DNA of 64,000 bases from Lichenihabitans psoromatis. GTDB taxonomy: Bacteria > Pseudomonadota > Alphaproteobacteria > Rhizobiales > Beijerinckiaceae. The stretch spans positions 4,527,501 to 4,591,500 of the forward strand of contig NZ_CP036515.1 of NCBI RefSeq assembly GCF_004323635.1, written 5' to 3'. Positions 43,911-51,712 of the stretch are shown here, one piece after another. A program made the translations under genes and the position numbers. The notes below the pieces were generated by a model. That model worked only from the letters and a program-made list of their open reading frames with translations, was not told the DNA's origin and made no database searches. The number at the start of each line of letters is the position of its first letter. Position 1 is the first letter of the stretch.

Positions 43911-44941
43911 GCGGCGGCGGGCGGGTCGATCGGCTCGTCGTCAGCCTCGTCGCCATAGCCGATCATATGCAGCGGCTGGGCGTCGAGACCTCTCGCTGTC
44001 GCCCAATAAACGAGCGCATCGGCCTCCCCATGCGTGACCCAGAGCTCGCTGCATCCCGTCTCGATCACGGTGGCGCAGAGTTCGTCCCAATCGGCATGGT
44101 CCGAGATGATCAGCGGCAGTTCCACGCCGCTCTGGCGCGCCCGAGCGCGAACCCGCATCCATCCGGAGGCCGCGACCGTCATCGGATCGGGAAATTTCTG
44201 CGCCCAAACATCTTTGATGGCACCGGGCGGGCACAGCACGATCTGCCCTGCCAAACTCTTTCGCTCGGCCGGCACGACGCGTCTGACGTCGCCGAGGTCG
44301 ATGCCTAAGGATCGATACAGATCGGTCAGACGCTCCAACGCACCGTGAATGTGGATCGGTCGATCGTCCCCGGCTTGGCGCAACAGCGCCATCACACGCT
44401 GCGCCTTGCCAAGCGCATAGGCGCCGACAATATGGGTCCGCTCTGGAAAGAGGGATTGCGAGGCCAGCAACCGGACGACCTCGCCGGCCGCATCCGGATG
44501 ACGAAAGACCGGCAGCCCGAAGGTCGCTTCCGTGATGAAAGCATGGCAGCGGAGCGGCTCGAACGGCAGGCAGGTCGGATCGGATGCCCGTTTATAGTCG
44601 CCCGAGACCACCACTCGAAATCCGGCCTGAATGATCGAAATCTGTGCCGAGCCCAACACATGGCCAGCCGGATGAAACGACACCTCGACGCCGCCGACCG
44701 TCTGGATCACCCCGAGTTCCGCGCTCTGTCGCGTTCCGGTGAAATCCTCGCCATAGCGGGTTGCCATGATCGCGAGCGTTTCGGGCGTCGCCATCACGGC
44801 GCCATGGCCGGCACGGGCGTGATCACTATGACCGTGCGTGATCAGGGCGCGCTCGACCGGGCGCACCGGATCGACAAAAAAATCGCCGGCCGGACAGTAA
44901 AGTCCAGCCGGCGTCAGCGTGAGAACGTCACTCGCGCTCAT
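43907..44941 (-). CDS. Ligase-associated DNA exonuclease (metallo-beta-lactamase fold)
   Basis: A 344-residue protein with the metal motif THGHSDHARAG (about 35-45), later metal ligands in HPAGHVLGSAQ and VVSGDYK, and a beta-CASP-like second half (HAFITEATFGLPVFRHP, and SDHADWDEL near 285). It belongs to the SNM1/Artemis-like group fused by operon to ATP-dependent ligase in bacteria and is expected to trim DNA ends. It starts at ATG 44941 and overlaps the ligase gene by 4 bp. The matching helicase and phosphoesterase lie 1.8 kb away on the opposite strand. Confidence 0.9.
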   Translation of the reverse strand: MSASDVLTLTPAGLYCPAGDFFVDPVRPVERALITHGHSDHARAGHGAVMATPETLAIMATRYGEDFTGTRQSAELGVIQTVGGVEVSFHPAGHVLGSAQISIIQAGFRVVVSGDYKRASDPTCLPFEPLRCHAFITEATFGLPVFRHPDAAGEVVRLLASQSLFPERTHIVGAYALGKAQRVMALLRQAGDDRPIHIHGALERLTDLYRSLGIDLGDVRRVVPAERKSLAGQIVLCPPGAIKDVWAQKFPDPMTVAASGWMRVRARARQSGVELPLIISDHADWDELCATVIETGCSELWVTHGEADALVYWATARGLDAQPLHMIGYGDEADDEPIDPPAAA

Positions 44942-44956
44942 TTTAGAAAGTTGATC

Positions 44957-45208
44957 TCAGTCGTTGCAGACAAGCGTCTTTTTCGGATGCGTGACCCCGT
45001 CCGGACGCGACACACGCCGCGTCACGAACACGCAATCCTCATCGTCCGGTCCGTAAGCTTTCACCACCTTGATCGAATGGCCGATCGTGAGGGGCCGAAA
45101 CGAAATCTGACCGAGCACGGGAGCGGCCGCCAAGGGAGCGCCGACGAAACATACCATGAGCAAAAGCCCAAGGCGCTTCATCGATTGTGATGTGCCAAGT
45201 CGTTCCAT
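44957..45208 (-). CDS. Small exported protein of unknown function
   Basis: An 83-residue product from ATG 45208, which has GGGGAG at 45217-45222 with 8-nt spacing. Signal-peptide region MKRLGLLLMVCFVGAPLAAAP lies at residues 10-30, leaving a mature peptide of about 50 residues with two Cys (EDCVFVTRR, TLVCND) likely to form a disulfide in the periplasm. I do not recognise the family; similar two-Cys short exported proteins are common in Hyphomicrobiales. 15 nt upstream of the exonuclease gene on the same strand. Confidence 0.6.
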   Translation of the reverse strand: MERLGTSQSMKRLGLLLMVCFVGAPLAAAPVLGQISFRPLTIGHSIKVVKAYGPDDEDCVFVTRRVSRPDGVTHPKKTLVCND

Positions 45209-45246
45209 CGGTTCAACTCCCCTTGCTCGATGCCAAATCTGACCTG

Positions 45247-45567
45247 TTAGTCGCAGACGCGCACGCGGCGACGACCAATGACTTCGCCATACTCGTCATA
45301 GACGGGCTGACGGGTGAAGTAGCAGCCGCCGCCGTAAACCGGCTGGGGCGGCGGGGGCGCGTAGCCGTAAGCCGGCGCGCCATAACCATAACCGCTGTTT
45401 GATGCAGCCGAACCGGCAATGGCGCCAAGCGCCAAGCCGCCGATCACACCAGCCGCAATGGCGCCACCGTCACGAGCGGACGCCGGTACAGTGCTCACGC
45501 CGACTGCGCCGACCATGGTCAAAGCAGCGAGGCTGCCTGCGAAAATCTTCTTTTGGAACGAAGTCAT
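45247..45567 (-). CDS. Small exported Gly/Tyr-rich protein
   Basis: A 106-residue product from ATG 45567, preceded by AGGAG in AGAGGAGAGAGCT. Signal peptide is residues 1-29 (KKIFAGSLAALTMVGAVGVSTVPASA, trimmed here). Then a Gly/Ala segment that may span or associate with a membrane (GAIAAGVIGGLALGAIAG), a Tyr/Pro-rich stretch (YGYAPPPPQPVYGG) and a C-terminal CYFTRQPVYDEYGEVIGRRR with two Cys. This type of small exported protein recurs in rhizobial genomes, with no known function. Co-directional with the neighbouring 83-residue protein, whose C-terminal part is also a two-Cys module. Confidence 0.65.
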   Translation of the reverse strand: MTSFQKKIFAGSLAALTMVGAVGVSTVPASARDGGAIAAGVIGGLALGAIAGSAASNSGYGYGAPAYGYAPPPPQPVYGGGCYFTRQPVYDEYGEVIGRRRVRVCD

Positions 45568-45813
45568 AGCTCTCTCCTCTGCCTGTTCCCTGCGTCTAAC
45601 AACGACTGCACAACGCTTTTGTTGCAAAGCTCTCGCCTGGTCGGACTTGCGGACTGCAAGACGCACAACCTTCGACGCTTCGCGGAACGGTCAGCGATGC
45701 TTCTAACTGATTGAAGATGAACGTAGGATATCGGCGCAAATAAATTCCGTTCTGCCGCTCCATCGCGGACTGTCGCTTCGATTGGGGTTAACACCAGCTT
45801 ACGACGCAAGCGG

Positions 45814-46758
45814 ATGCGTCCTCTCCGAAATGGTCGATCGCGTTTGAAACCTTCCTCCCAATCCTCTGGCGATCTTCTGGCCGATCGCCGGTTCGCTTAT
45901 GCCGAAACTCTTCTGGCCGAAGGCGACGCGGAAGCCGCCGCCGATCTGCTCAAGCAAACGCTCGAACGCGTCCCGGCTTGGGTTCCGGCCTGGATGATGC
46001 TGGCCCATGCCGAGGAGCGGCGAGGCCGCCTCGAGGCAGCCACTGGGGCATTTCGCCAAGCCGCAACTCTCGATCCGTCGGGCATCTTCGGCGCGACGCT
46101 CCATCTCGCGCGACTGCATGGAGGAACGATCGAGGCCGATCTGTCGGATGCCTACGTGACAGCTCTCTTCGACGATTATGCGCCCCGGTTCGAGCGCCAC
46201 CTGATCGACACGCTGGGCTACGACGGACCGGCCCTGATCCTCGCAGCTCTCGACCAAACGGCCGCGAGCCGTCGGTTTTCCGCCGCGCTCGATCTTGGCT
46301 GTGGCAGCGGGCTGATGGGCAGGACGATCCGGCCTCGCGTCGATCTCGTCGATGGCCTCGATCTCTCGCCCGCCATGGTGGCGCTCGCGACGGCGACCGG
46401 AGCTTACCGGCAGGTGGTGGCTGAAAGCGTGGAGGCCGGCCTGCGGCGGCGGGCTGCGGGAAGCTACGATCTCGTTTTGGCCGCTGACGTCTTTGTCTAC
46501 GTCGGCGCGCTCGACCGCGTCGTCGCGGACATCGCCCGCGTTTTGACCGGTGGCGGCCTGCTGGCGTTCAGCATCGAGGAAAGCCACGGCGACGCAATCA
46601 GGCTCAACGACAGCCTGCGCTACGCCCATTCCCGTGTCTATGTGGCCGACGTGTTGGCCGGCGCCGGCCTAGCGCTTGACACGATGCAGGCGGCGGCGAT
46701 CCGCCGCGAGCATGGTGTCGGATCGCCGGGGCTCGTCGTCGTGGCGCATAAAGACTAA
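45814..46758 (+). CDS. Class I SAM-dependent methyltransferase with N-terminal TPR-like region
   Basis: A 314-residue protein. Residues about 25-100 form two TPR-like helical pairs (AETLLAEGDAEAAADLLKQT, then MMLAHAEERRGRLEAATGAF). The methyltransferase core follows with the SAM motif LDLGCGSGLMG (159-169), the acidic GLDLSPAMV and DLVLAADVFVYVG. The arrangement is that of predicted TPR-fused methyltransferases of the trans-aconitate/UbiE-like branch; the substrate is unknown. The start at 45814 is approximate; TTG at 45844 is a possible alternative. Located 10 nt upstream of the repair helicase gene and likely in the same transcript. Confidence 0.82.
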   Translation: MRPLRNGRSRLKPSSQSSGDLLADRRFAYAETLLAEGDAEAAADLLKQTLERVPAWVPAWMMLAHAEERRGRLEAATGAFRQAATLDPSGIFGATLHLARLHGGTIEADLSDAYVTALFDDYAPRFERHLIDTLGYDGPALILAALDQTAASRRFSAALDLGCGSGLMGRTIRPRVDLVDGLDLSPAMVALATATGAYRQVVAESVEAGLRRRAAGSYDLVLAADVFVYVGALDRVVADIARVLTGGGLLAFSIEESHGDAIRLNDSLRYAHSRVYVADVLAGAGLALDTMQAAAIRREHGVGSPGLVVVAHKD

Positions 46759-46767
46759 TTAGAGAGG

Positions 46768-49377
46768 GTGCTCGACCGCCCTGCCCCCGTTACGCGCCTG
46801 CCACAACGCTTCCTTGCTTGGTTCGAGGCGCGCCAATGGTCGCCGCGGCCCCATCAGTTGCGGTTGCTCGCGGAAGCGGAAGCCGGGCGCAGCGCGCTGC
46901 TGATCGCCCCGACCGGCGCCGGCAAGACGCTGGCGGGATTTCTCCCAAGCCTCGTCGATCTCGCGTCAGCGCCGCAGGATCGGCCCGCGAGCTTGCATAC
47001 GCTCTACATCTCGCCGTTGAAGGCGCTATCGGTCGATGTCGCGCGCAATGTAGAAATTCCGGTCGCCGAGATGGGCCTTGGGATTCGCGTCGAAACGCGG
47101 ACGGGGGACACGTCCGCCAGCAAGCGCCAGCGGCAGCGTCGCGACCCACCCGATATCCTGCTGACGACGCCCGAACAGATCGCGCTGCTGCTCGCCACCG
47201 CAGACGCAGGTCCGTTGTTCAAGCCACTCCGCCGCATCGTGCTGGACGAGGTGCATGCGTTGGTGACCTCGAAACGCGGCGATCTACTCTCGTTGGGGCT
47301 GGCGCGGCTGCGGGCGCTCGCCCCAACCGTTCAGGTCATCGGCCTGTCGGCGACGGTGCGCGAGCCTGACGAGCTGCGACGGTATATTTCGGGCCGAGAC
47401 GCAGAGGCGACCGCCCTCGTGATCGCCCCCGAAGGCGCCAAGGCCGAGATCGACATGCTCGATACGCGGGAGCGGCTGCCTTGGGCCGGGCATGGGGCAC
47501 GCCATGCCATTCCCGAAATCTATACGGCGATTCGCGCCGCCAAGATGGCTCTGCTGTTCGTCAACACACGCTTTCAGGCCGAGCAATTGTTCTTCGACCT
47601 GTGGCAGGTCAACACCGATAATCTGCCGATCGCGCTCCACCACGGTTCGCTGGATGTTGGCCAGCGCCGACGTGTCGAAGAGGCGATGTCGGCCGGTCGC
47701 ATCAAGGCCGTGGTCTGCACCTCGACGCTCGATCTCGGCATCGATTGGGGCGATGTCGACCTCGTGGTCAATATCGGCGCGCCCAAGGGATCGAGCCGCC
47801 TGACGCAGCGAATCGGCCGGGCCAACCATCGGCTCGACGAGCCCTCCCGCGCGCTGCTGATCCCGGCCAACCGGTTCGAAGTTCTGGAATGCCGGGCCGC
47901 GATCGAGGCCGCAGCGGCTGGCGTGCAGGATACGCCAGTGCCGCGCATCGGCGCACTCGATGTCCTCTCCCAGCATCTTCTCGGCATGGCCTGCAGCGAG
48001 CCGTTCGAGGCCGACGCGCTCTATGCCGAAGTGCGCGCGGCAGCGCCCTATGCTGGACTATCGCGTCAGGATTTCGACGACTGTCTGTCCTTCGTGGCAA
48101 CCGGCGGCTACGCGCTCAAAGCTTACGAACGTTTCGCCAAAATCCGCCAGACGACGGACGGCCGATGGCGGGTCAGCAACGGCCGTATCGCGCAGACCTA
48201 TCGCATGAACGTCGGCACGATCGTCGAAGCCACCATGTTGAAGGTGCGGCTAGTGCGCGGCAACCGAAAGCCGTCGGTCGACGCCGGGGCTTCGACGACC
48301 GGCCCGGTCGGACGAGGCGGACGTGTGCTCGGCGAGATCGAGGATGGGTTCCTCGAGACCCTAGTGGCGGGCGACACATTTTTGTTTGCCGGCGAAATTC
48401 TGGCCCTGCACTCGATCGTCGAGAACGAGGCGCTGGTGACACGGTCTGCCAGCGATACACCGAAGATTCCCTCCTATGCCGGCGGCAAATTCCCGCTCTC
48501 GACCTATTTGGCCAAGGGCGTGCGGGAGTTGCTGTCGAACCCCGACCATTGGGCGGCCCTGCCCCCACAGGTGGCCGATTGGCTGCGGTTGCAGCAGGTG
48601 AAATCGACCCTTCCGCCTGCCAGCTCGCTGCTGGTCGAGACGTTTCGGCGCGGCGGCCGCTATTATCTGATCGCCTATCCGTTCGAGGGGCGGCTTGCGC
48701 ATCAGACGCTCGGCATGCTGCTGACCCGCCGCATGGAACGCGCGCGACTGCAACCACTCGGCTTCGTGGCCAATGATTATGCCATCGCGGTCTGGTGCAA
48801 CGTCGATCTCGGGGCACGAATCGGACATGGCCTTGTATCGCTGGACGACCTCTTCGCGCAGGACATGCTGGGCGACGATCTCGAGGGCTGGCTCCAGGAA
48901 TCGGCGCTGATGAAGCGGACGTTCCGGCAATGCGCCATCATCGCCGGGCTGATCGAGCGGCGTTTTCCTGGCCGCGAAAAGACCGGGCGCCAGATGACGG
49001 TCTCGACCGATCTCGTCTACGATGTGCTGCGGCGCTATGAGCCGGATCACGTGCTGCTGCGCGCCGCGCGCGACGATGCGGCAACCGGACTCCTCGACCT
49101 CGCCCGGCTCGGTCAATTATTGTCGCGCATCGAGGGGCGAATCATCCATAAGAACCTCGCGCGGATCTCGCCTTTGGCGGTACCGATCATGCTCGAGATC
49201 GGGCGGGAGCCGGTCTACGGCGAAGCGCAGGATGCCATTCTGGCCGAGGCGGCCGAGTTTTTGGTGGAGGAAGCCTCTGGTGCGGACGACGGCGATGCCC
49301 TTCCGGGCCACAGACCCGGACCCGATCGTCCGATCCCCGGTGCCTCTGCCCGCCCTCGCGGGTGGCGTGGCTACTAA
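46768..49377 (+). CDS. Ligase-associated DNA damage response DEXH-box helicase (Lhr-type)
   Basis: An 869-residue superfamily 2 helicase. Motifs in order: LIAPTGAGKTLAGFLPSL (Walker A, about 45-62), DEVH (about 153), GLSATVREP, LHHGSLDVGQRR, VCTSTLDLGIDWGDVD, and QRIGRANHRLDEPSRA (motif VI). The C-terminal half is the Lhr core winged-helix/beta-barrel region, about 450 residues. It belongs to the shorter Lhr group encoded with a ligase, an exonuclease and PdeM. GTG 46768 is the start. PdeM overlaps its 3' end by 11 bp. Confidence 0.93.
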   Translation: MLDRPAPVTRLPQRFLAWFEARQWSPRPHQLRLLAEAEAGRSALLIAPTGAGKTLAGFLPSLVDLASAPQDRPASLHTLYISPLKALSVDVARNVEIPVAEMGLGIRVETRTGDTSASKRQRQRRDPPDILLTTPEQIALLLATADAGPLFKPLRRIVLDEVHALVTSKRGDLLSLGLARLRALAPTVQVIGLSATVREPDELRRYISGRDAEATALVIAPEGAKAEIDMLDTRERLPWAGHGARHAIPEIYTAIRAAKMALLFVNTRFQAEQLFFDLWQVNTDNLPIALHHGSLDVGQRRRVEEAMSAGRIKAVVCTSTLDLGIDWGDVDLVVNIGAPKGSSRLTQRIGRANHRLDEPSRALLIPANRFEVLECRAAIEAAAAGVQDTPVPRIGALDVLSQHLLGMACSEPFEADALYAEVRAAAPYAGLSRQDFDDCLSFVATGGYALKAYERFAKIRQTTDGRWRVSNGRIAQTYRMNVGTIVEATMLKVRLVRGNRKPSVDAGASTTGPVGRGGRVLGEIEDGFLETLVAGDTFLFAGEILALHSIVENEALVTRSASDTPKIPSYAGGKFPLSTYLAKGVRELLSNPDHWAALPPQVADWLRLQQVKSTLPPASSLLVETFRRGGRYYLIAYPFEGRLAHQTLGMLLTRRMERARLQPLGFVANDYAIAVWCNVDLGARIGHGLVSLDDLFAQDMLGDDLEGWLQESALMKRTFRQCAIIAGLIERRFPGREKTGRQMTVSTDLVYDVLRRYEPDHVLLRAARDDAATGLLDLARLGQLLSRIEGRIIHKNLARISPLAVPIMLEIGREPVYGEAQDAILAEAAEFLVEEASGADDGDALPGHRPGPDRPIPGASARPRGWRGY

Positions 49378-50074
49378 CAGGAGCCGCTCGATCCACACGC
49401 ATATCGACGTTGCCGGCATGCATCTGCTGGCCGATGCCGCGGGCGCGTTGCTGGCCGAGAACGATCGCGTCTTGCTGGTGGCCGACCTCCATTTAGAGAA
49501 AGGCTCCTCGCTGGCGCGACGCGGCATGCTGCTGCCGCCTTATGATACGGCGGCCACGTTGCACCGGCTCGGCACGTTGATCGCGCGCTATGCGCCGCGT
49601 CGCGTGGTGGCGCTCGGCGACAGTTTTCATGATCGCCGTGCGACGGAGCGGCTATCGATCGCCGACCGAGAGACGCTTGCGGCGCTTCAGGCGGGGCGGG
49701 ATTGGCTTTGGATCGCCGGCAACCACGACCCCGAGCCGCCAGCCGGTCTCTGGGGAGAGATCGCCACGGAATGGCAGTTCGGCCCCCTGCTTCTACGCCA
49801 TGAGCCGCAAGCCGGGATGGCAACCGGCGAGATCGCGGGCCATCTTCATCCCGCCGCCATCGTGGCCGGACGCGGCGGAACAGTCCGGCGGCGGTGCTTC
49901 GTGTCGGACGGGAGCCGTTGCGTCATGCCGGCCTTCGGCGCCTATGCGGGCGGCTTGAACCTGCACGACAAAGCCTTCACGGCCCTCTTCGCGCGCGGCC
50001 CGCGCATCGCACATGCGCTCGGCCGCGACCGCGTCTATCCGGTGCCGGAGCATCGCTGCCTGCCGGAAGGCTGA
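49367..50074 (+). CDS. pdeM: Ligase-associated metallophosphoesterase PdeM
   Basis: A 235-residue calcineurin-like phosphoesterase. Metal motifs: LLVADLHLEKGSSLARRG (about 38-55), VVALGDSFHD (about 80-90), IAGNHDPEP (about 120-128), and GEIAGHLHPAA (about 160-170). In this family the protein is encoded right after the Lhr-type helicase and named PdeM (phosphodiesterase/manganese-dependent); its substrate in repair is unproven. GTG 49367 overlaps the helicase gene; ATG 49418 would remove the first 17 residues. Ends 13 nt before a convergent PAS gene. Confidence 0.9.
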   Translation: MATNRSRSIHTHIDVAGMHLLADAAGALLAENDRVLLVADLHLEKGSSLARRGMLLPPYDTAATLHRLGTLIARYAPRRVVALGDSFHDRRATERLSIADRETLAALQAGRDWLWIAGNHDPEPPAGLWGEIATEWQFGPLLLRHEPQAGMATGEIAGHLHPAAIVAGRGGTVRRRCFVSDGSRCVMPAFGAYAGGLNLHDKAFTALFARGPRIAHALGRDRVYPVPEHRCLPEG

Positions 50075-50087
50075 CGCCCCGAGAGGC

Positions 50088-50630
50088 TCACGCTGCCGGG
50101 ATGCGGCGGTTGATGATCGTCATGGCATTGGTGAGAATCTCAAGGGTGGACTCGGCCGCCGACGACACCTGCATCAGACGATCGCTCAAGCCATTGAAGT
50201 GATGGCTCCCGGTCAGCGCCGCCAATTCATAGGTGGTGTCGCGCACGGACTCCAAGACATCGCGCCGACCCGGCCCCGGCAGAAACTCGTCGTCGGCCAA
50301 TTGCATCATCTCGCAAAGGACGAGATCGCCAGACGGGTCCGTGCTCCGCAACATGCTGCACTGCGCCGCGATCAGCACGCTGCTTCCGTCGCTCTTCAAC
50401 AAGCGCGTGTGGATCGAATAGGCTTTTTGCGTGAGGAGAAAGCCATCGAACAAGTCTGAGGCCCGCAACAGGTCCTCCCGAGTCAGCCAGTCTTCCCAGC
50501 TTTGGCCGATTGTGTCGCCTCGCGTGCGGCCCAGCATGTCGAGGTGGACGTCATTGGCGTATAAAATCTTTTTGCCCAGCGTCGAAATGGTGAAAGCCGA
50601 GCGCTCACGAAAACCTGCAAGGTCGAGCAT
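50088..50630 (-). CDS. Single PAS domain protein
   Basis: A 180-residue soluble protein. Residues about 5-115 form a PAS domain (FTISTLGKKILYANDVHLDMLGRTRGD, trimmed, with the SWEDWLTREDL and IHTRLLKSDGSSV strands), followed by a helical tail. There is no kinase, cyclase or DNA-binding domain, so it would act as a sensor input for another protein. The ligand is not visible. It is isolated, between the pdeM and recR genes. Confidence 0.75.
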   Translation of the reverse strand: MLDLAGFRERSAFTISTLGKKILYANDVHLDMLGRTRGDTIGQSWEDWLTREDLLRASDLFDGFLLTQKAYSIHTRLLKSDGSSVLIAAQCSMLRSTDPSGDLVLCEMMQLADDEFLPGPGRRDVLESVRDTTYELAALTGSHHFNGLSDRLMQVSSAAESTLEILTNAMTIINRRIPAA

Positions 50631-50729
50631 AAGTTGTGATCCGATTTGATTACAACTTACAATAGTTCATTCTGGTGACGGTGCAATCGGCGCGATAGAT
50701 TTCACGCGGCAAAGAGGCACGATGCTCGG

Positions 50730-51335
50730 TCAGAAAGCCGTGCGGGATCGCATGGCCGCCGCCAGGGTTCCTTCATCGAGGTAGTCGAGTTCCCCACCGA
50801 CCGGGACGCCATGCGCCAGTCGGGTCACCTTGAGATCGAGGTGAGCCAAAAGGTCGGTCACGTAATGGGCCGTGGTTTGACCATCCACGGTTGCGTTCAC
50901 GGCCAGGATGATCTCGGATAGTCCCGCACCCGACACGCGATCGACAAGGCCAGCGAGGTTGAGATCGTCCGGCCCGACACCGTCGAGCGGCGATAGCACC
51001 CCCCCGAGCACATGGTAACGGCCGCGCACGACGGCGGCGCGTTCGAGCGCCCAAAGGTCGGCCACCGTCTCGACCACCACCACCGTGGTCGTGTCGCGCC
51101 GCACATCACAGCAGATCGTACACGGATCGATCGTGTCGATGTTGCCACAAGCCGAACAGGTCACGATGCGCTCGCGCGCGAGCGCCATCGCGTCCGCCAG
51201 CGGGCCGAGCAGGTCCTCGCGCTTCCGCATCAGATGTAAGGCGGCGCGACGGGCCGAGCGCGGCCCGAGCCCCGGCAGACGAGCCAGGAGCTGGATCAGG
51301 CGCTCGATCTCGGGCCCGGCGACACGATCGGCCAT
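50730..51335 (-). CDS. recR: Recombination mediator protein RecR
   Basis: A 201-residue protein with the full RecR layout: N-terminal HhH region ([20 protein letters not shown]), a four-Cys zinc site (Cys60, Cys63, Cys72, Cys75), a Toprim domain ([14 protein letters not shown]) and the C-terminal Walker-like region ([21 protein letters not shown], split here). It acts with RecF/RecO in loading RecA at gaps. 13 nt after ybaB on the same strand, as in most bacteria. Confidence 0.96.
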   Translation of the reverse strand: MADRVAGPEIERLIQLLARLPGLGPRSARRAALHLMRKREDLLGPLADAMALARERIVTCSACGNIDTIDPCTICCDVRRDTTTVVVVETVADLWALERAAVVRGRYHVLGGVLSPLDGVGPDDLNLAGLVDRVSGAGLSEIILAVNATVDGQTTAHYVTDLLAHLDLKVTRLAHGVPVGGELDYLDEGTLAAAMRSRTAF

Positions 51336-51348
51336 TCTGAAAAGCCGC

Positions 51349-51672
51349 TTAGAACGGCAGCTTCATGCCGGGCGGCAGGGGAATGCCCGCCGTCACAGCC
51401 TTCATCCGCTCTTCGGCGACCCGCTCGGCCTTGCGGCGCGCATCGTCGCTGGCCGTCACGATCAGATCCTCGAGGATTTCACGCTCGTCTTCCTTCATCA
51501 GCGAGGGATCGATCGTGATGCTCTTCATCTGGCCCTTGGCGGTCAGCACGAGCCTGACGAGGCCGCCTCCCGACACGCCTTCGACCTGCAACTGTTCGAG
51601 TTCGGCCTGGACTTCGCCCAGACGCGCCTGCATGGCCTGCGCCTGTTTCATCAAACCCATCACGTCCTTCAT
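51349..51672 (-). CDS. YbaB/EbfC family nucleoid-associated protein
   Basis: A 107-residue protein, the standard family length, when started at ATG 51672 ([19 protein letters not shown]) with GGAG just upstream; the frame is open to 51693. It has the long N-terminal helix, the [18 protein letters not shown] beta segment and the [16 protein letters not shown] helix. It forms DNA-binding dimers and lies between dnaX and recR, the usual order. Confidence 0.95.
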   Translation of the reverse strand: MKDVMGLMKQAQAMQARLGEVQAELEQLQVEGVSGGGLVRLVLTAKGQMKSITIDPSLMKEDEREILEDLIVTASDDARRKAERVAEERMKAVTAGIPLPPGMKLPF

Positions 51673-51712
51673 GACCCGCTCCTGCTGCGACACCCCAGAA
51701 TCATCATCGATT

